Shown here piece by piece: positions 5,949-8,204 of a DNA stretch of 8,204 nucleotides. The translations under genes were made by a program, and so were the position numbers. Where the stretch lies: positions 1-8,204 of the forward strand of contig JAGWSK010000217.1 of NCBI GenBank assembly GCA_028869355.1, read 5' to 3'. Numbering within the stretch: the stretch's first letter is position 1; every line of letters starts with the position of its first letter. The notes under the pieces were generated by a model, which did no database searches, had not been told where the DNA came from, and saw only the letters and a program-made list of their open reading frames with translations. This DNA comes from Alphaproteobacteria bacterium (lineage in GTDB: Bacteria; Pseudomonadota; Alphaproteobacteria; Micropepsales; Micropepsaceae).

Positions 5949-7313
5949 ATGACAGCTCGCGTCCTTGTGGTTGACGACATTCCCGCGAATGTAAGGCTGC
6001 TGGAAGCCAAACTGTCGGCTGAATATTTCCATGTCCAGACCGCTTCCGGCGGGCCGGAGGCGTTGGCCAAAATCCATGACGAACCTCCCGACATCGTGCT
6101 GCTGGATGTCATGATGCCGGAGATGGATGGTTTTGAAGTCTGCCGGCGAATGAAACAGGATCCGGCTTGCGCTCATGTTCCGGTCGTGATGGTCACCGCA
6201 TTGGATCAGCCTTCGGACCGCATCAAGGGCCTTGATGCGGGCGCGGATGATTTTCTGACAAAGCCGGTTGACGATCTGTCGATGTTCGCCCGCGTGCGCT
6301 CACTCGTACGTATGAAGAGCATGTTCGAGGAACTGCGCATGCGTGAGGAGACCCGGCAGAATCTGGGCCTCTCCGACGCAGCCCTCGCCGTCGAACCCGA
6401 TCCCACCGGCGCAATTCTGTTTGTCGATGACCGGCCGGACCTCCAGGTTTGGATCGATACCCTTGCCAACCTGGGCAATGAGGTGACCGGGATCAGTGAT
6501 TTTGACGCCGCACTGAGGCATACGGATGGACCGTCCTACGACGCGGTCATTGTCAGCATTTCTTCACAGCTATTCGACGGTCTGCGGCTGGTTTCCGAAT
6601 TCCGCGCCAATCCCTCACTGCGCAATACGCCTGTCATCGTCCTTGCGGCCGCAGGCGAACATCGCAAACTTGCGCAGGCGCTCGATCTCGGCGCCAATGA
6701 CTACCTGCGTCTGCCGCTGGACCGAAGCGAGTTTATCGTCCGCGTCAAAACCCAATTGCGCAAAAAGCGCTATACCGATCTACTGCGGCAGAACGTCCGG
6801 CGCGGCATGGAAATGGCGCTGAGGGATCACCTCACCGGTCTGTTCAATCGGCGCTATATGTCGCAGCACCTCGAAACACTGCTCAAATGTGCTTCTGCGG
6901 CAAAGCCGATCTCGCTGCTGATCGTAGACATCGATTATTTTAATCAGGTCAATAACACCTATGGCCACCTCGCGGGCGACGATGTCCTGCGCCAGTTCGC
7001 CGACAGGCTCGTCGAAAACATCCGCGGAGTCGATCTCGCGTGCCGCTATGGTGGCGAAGAATTCGTAGTGGTTTTGTCCGATACCGCCCCCGACGTCGCC
7101 TGCCTTGTTGGCGAAAGGCTGCGCCGGGCAGTGGAGAAGACGACATTTCCGGTCGAACAGGCTTCCGCGCGGGTTCCTGTCACCGTGAGTATCGGGGTGG
7201 CGACTTCAGCCGGCGGCGATGACAGTTCGTCCGCGCTGTTGCGCCGGGCCGATCAGGCCCTTTATCGCGCCAAGCGCGAGGGCCGCAACCGCGTGATCGC
7301 ACAAGCAGCGTAG
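5949..7313 (+). CDS. pleD: Diguanylate cyclase response regulator PleD (REC-REC-GGDEF)
   Basis: This 454-aa protein makes c-di-GMP from two GTP when its first receiver is phosphorylated and it dimerises. REC1 (about 1-130) has Asp9/Asp10, phospho-acceptor Asp53 (LLDVMMPEMDG), Thr83 and Lys105. REC2 (about 152-285) is an adaptor that keeps an acidic pair (VDDRPDL) but has Ser203 where the phospho-acceptor Asp would be. The GGDEF domain (about 286-454) has Asp327, Asn335, Asp344, GGEEF 368-372, Lys442 and Arg446. The inhibitory I-site is intact as Arg359-x-x-Asp362. The signature after Asp327 is unusual: FNQVNN replaces the common FKxIND (Asn332, Asn336). The ATG is chosen by GAGG (5937-5940, spacer 8) and by the family N-terminus; the frame is open 29 codons further upstream inside divK. 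In Caulobacter PleD drives the motile-to-stalked transition. Confidence 0.96.
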   Translation: MTARVLVVDDIPANVRLLEAKLSAEYFHVQTASGGPEALAKIHDEPPDIVLLDVMMPEMDGFEVCRRMKQDPACAHVPVVMVTALDQPSDRIKGLDAGADDFLTKPVDDLSMFARVRSLVRMKSMFEELRMREETRQNLGLSDAALAVEPDPTGAILFVDDRPDLQVWIDTLANLGNEVTGISDFDAALRHTDGPSYDAVIVSISSQLFDGLRLVSEFRANPSLRNTPVIVLAAAGEHRKLAQALDLGANDYLRLPLDRSEFIVRVKTQLRKKRYTDLLRQNVRRGMEMALRDHLTGLFNRRYMSQHLETLLKCASAAKPISLLIVDIDYFNQVNNTYGHLAGDDVLRQFADRLVENIRGVDLACRYGGEEFVVVLSDTAPDVACLVGERLRRAVEKTTFPVEQASARVPVTVSIGVATSAGGDDSSSALLRRADQALYRAKREGRNRVIAQAA

Positions 7314-7317
7314 AGAG

Positions 7318-7366
7318 CCTCACGCGGAGGAGCGGAGAAAGCTGAGCGCCGCGGCGGCGGCCAAAG
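7318..7366. other. Short convergent gap between pleD and a lipoprotein gene
   Basis: These bases lie between the pleD stop and the stop of the minus-strand lipoprotein gene. They hold a weak stem CCTC/GAGG and a very GC-rich run around 7347-7362 that contains the palindrome CGCCGCGGCG. No T run follows on either strand, so a terminator is possible but not demonstrated. Confidence 0.25.
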
Positions 7367-7867
7367 TCACTCCGTCACGGGTGCGGAGATCTGGTTCCCG
7401 GCCCCAACCACTCGAAGGGTTTTCACCTCTGGCGGCAGCGAATCGATTCGCAGCTGAGCATTGACCATTTGCGGCATTTGATCCGCGGATGTCTGCTCAG
7501 GCGAGGTGGCGACGAAATTGTAAACTCTGAGCGATGGATCGGTGGCCGCAGCGGTGTCTGCTACGAGACGCGGATTGGTCCAGCCACCCGAGGGGATCGT
7601 TCCCGTGACGTCTATGATCAAGGCGGTTGGAGAATCCGGGGCTCGGTTGACCATGACACTATCAACGGATGAAACGGGAAGTTCCGTCCGCGGAGGGATC
7701 GGCGGTGGCTGTGGAGCGGGAGGTGGCGGAGGCGCAGCAGGTTCCGCAGCCGCCGGTGCCGGCACGGGCGCCGATTGGGGTTGGGGCGGAGAAGAGTTTT
7801 GGTTGCAGCCGGTGATGACAGCAGACGCCGCCATCACGGCCAAGAGCCGGCAGACAAACGATCTCAT
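7367..7867 (-). CDS. Putative lipoprotein with Pro/Ala-rich linker
   Basis: The 166-aa product starts with a lipoprotein signal: Arg2/Arg7, the hydrophobic stretch LLAVMAASAVI and the lipobox VITGC, with the lipidated Cys21. Asn at +2 argues for outer-membrane sorting if Lol rules apply. A Pro/Ala/Gln-rich linker (about 25-62) precedes a probably beta-rich domain (about 68-166) with DVTGTIPSGGWTNPRLV and YNFVATSPEQT. I have a general memory of 'G-x-x-x-x-GW-x-N-P-x-L' hypothetical proteins but know no function. The start is the ATG at 7865-7867, preceded by AAGGA (complement of 7878-7882, spacer 10). A GTG at 7883-7885 would add six residues but has no ribosome binding site. It is convergent to pleD and downstream of another lipoprotein gene that shares Cys-Asn-Gln-Asn after cleavage. 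Confidence 0.75.
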   Translation of the reverse strand: MRSFVCRLLAVMAASAVITGCNQNSSPPQPQSAPVPAPAAAEPAAPPPPPAPQPPPIPPRTELPVSSVDSVMVNRAPDSPTALIIDVTGTIPSGGWTNPRLVADTAAATDPSLRVYNFVATSPEQTSADQMPQMVNAQLRIDSLPPEVKTLRVVGAGNQISAPVTE

Positions 7868-7898
7868 GCGGCGAAGTTCCTTCACCGGAACTAAATCG

Positions 7899-7926
7899 CT
7901 ATAAGCAACCGCCCCGGCGGGATCAA
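7899..7926 (-). promoter_or_regulatory. Candidate promoter of the 166-aa lipoprotein gene
   Basis: On the minus strand a -35-like TTGATC (complement of 7921-7926) and a -10-like TTATAG (complement of 7899-7904) are 16 bp apart. They would place the transcript start about 25 bases before the ATG at 7867. The -35 element lies in the loop of the hairpin at 7911-7938. The match is moderate. Confidence 0.3.
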
Positions 7927-7938
7927 CTCCGCCGGGGC
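7911..7938 (-). terminator. GC-rich hairpin after the edge lipoprotein gene
   Basis: A perfect 10-bp stem, GCCCCGGCGG (7911-7920) with CCGCCGGGGC (7929-7938), encloses an 8-base loop. On the minus strand it starts about 15 bases after the stop codon of the lipoprotein gene at the window edge, which suits an intrinsic terminator. The following bases (GGTTGCTT) have only a weak T run, so termination may be partial. Confidence 0.55.
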
Positions 7939-7953
7939 ATCGACGAAACCGGA

Positions 7954-8204
7954 TTAAGGCGCCGGTGCCGGCGCCGGTGCGCCGCCCGCACCACCGGTTC
8001 CATTGTCTGGCGCCGGGGCGCCCGGTGCAGGAGCGCCGGGTGCCCCCGGTTCCGCTGGCGCGCCGGGTGCGCCGGCGGCGGGAGCTTCCGTCCCCGGAGC
8101 GCCTGGAGCACCTGGCGCTCCGGGAGCCGGCGTGGCGGCAGGCGCGGTGGCGTTATTCTCCGGGCCCGGCGCTGGGGCGTTCTGGTTGCAGCCCGCCAAA
8201 ACCA
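7954..8204 (-). CDS. Low-complexity Gly/Ala/Pro-rich lipoprotein, N-terminus cut by window edge
   Basis: The frame enters from the right edge, reading Val-Leu-Ala-Gly-Cys, a textbook lipobox (8190-8202). Most of the signal peptide therefore lies outside the window; a TTG in the lipobox is not a real start. The mature part is about 78 residues, begins Cys-Asn-Gln-Asn, and is almost wholly Gly, Ala and Pro with short GAP runs and a few Glu, Asn and Thr. No folded domain is visible. The run has a brief collagen-like Gly-x-Pro periodicity but is too short and irregular to call collagen-like. It may be a surface-tethered spacer or a minor envelope lipoprotein. It stops at TAA (7954-7956), then the hairpin at 7911-7938. 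Function unknown. Confidence 0.65.
   Translation of the reverse strand, partial: VLAGCNQNAPAPGPENNATAPAATPAPGAPGAPGAPGTEAPAAGAPGAPAEPGAPGAPAPGAPAPDNGTGGAGGAPAPAPAP

Noticed and set aside
8040..8160. Collagen-like or CRISPR-like repeat in the edge lipoprotein gene
   Set aside because: The GAP codon runs are short, irregular and in frame with the lipoprotein, with no spacer-repeat structure and no sustained Gly-x-y pattern.

Overview
This is a GC-rich window whose gene content points to an alphaproteobacterium. The key sign is a divK-pleD pair in the classic order and spacing. Its PleD has the same length as I remember for Caulobacter crescentus PleD (454 aa), and the phospho-acceptor, inhibitory site and GGEEF motif fall at the same residue numbers. 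The genus cannot be fixed from this sequence; a Caulobacter-, Rhizomicrobium- or Hyphomonas-like lineage would fit.

Layout. Positions 1-319 hold no confident gene, but contain a perfect inverted repeat (125-147) and a good sigma70-type promoter (261-290) with a strong ribosome binding site. These serve a stand-alone DUF3631-type P-loop ATPase gene (320-1744, +). About 95 bp with imperfect direct and inverted repeats follow. Next comes a minus-strand pair transcribed FemAB-like acyltransferase (3438-2275), then HIT hydrolase (2260-1841). Divergent from this pair and on the plus strand are aguA (3573-4622) and aguB (4619-5494), the two-step agmatine-to-putrescine route, joined by a 4-base GTGA overlap. 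After a 69-bp gap come divK (5564-5938) and pleD (5949-7313), the cell-cycle and cyclic-di-GMP module. Convergent to pleD are two minus-strand lipoprotein genes, 7867-7367 and one that runs off the right edge (8204-7954). A perfect 10-bp GC hairpin separates them.

How the genes fit together. AguA deiminates agmatine to N-carbamoylputrescine and AguB hydrolyses this to putrescine, CO2 and ammonia. DivK is a single-domain receiver that controls the kinases which phosphorylate PleD, and PleD makes c-di-GMP. The FemAB-like/HIT pair is probably one operon but its substrates are unknown. The DUF3631 gene looks like an accessory gene, since the family is mostly seen with phage, plasmid and island replication genes, but no integrase, attachment site or other mobile gene is visible here.

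I see no clearly new multi-gene system. The points most worth a second look are: substitutions in the PleD active-site signature (Asn for the usual Lys and Asp at 332 and 336); loss of the usual Arg in the DUF3631 ATPase; the repeats just downstream of that gene; a hairpin in the FemAB/aguA divergent region; and a candidate lipoprotein promoter whose -35 element sits in the loop of the upstream gene's hairpin.
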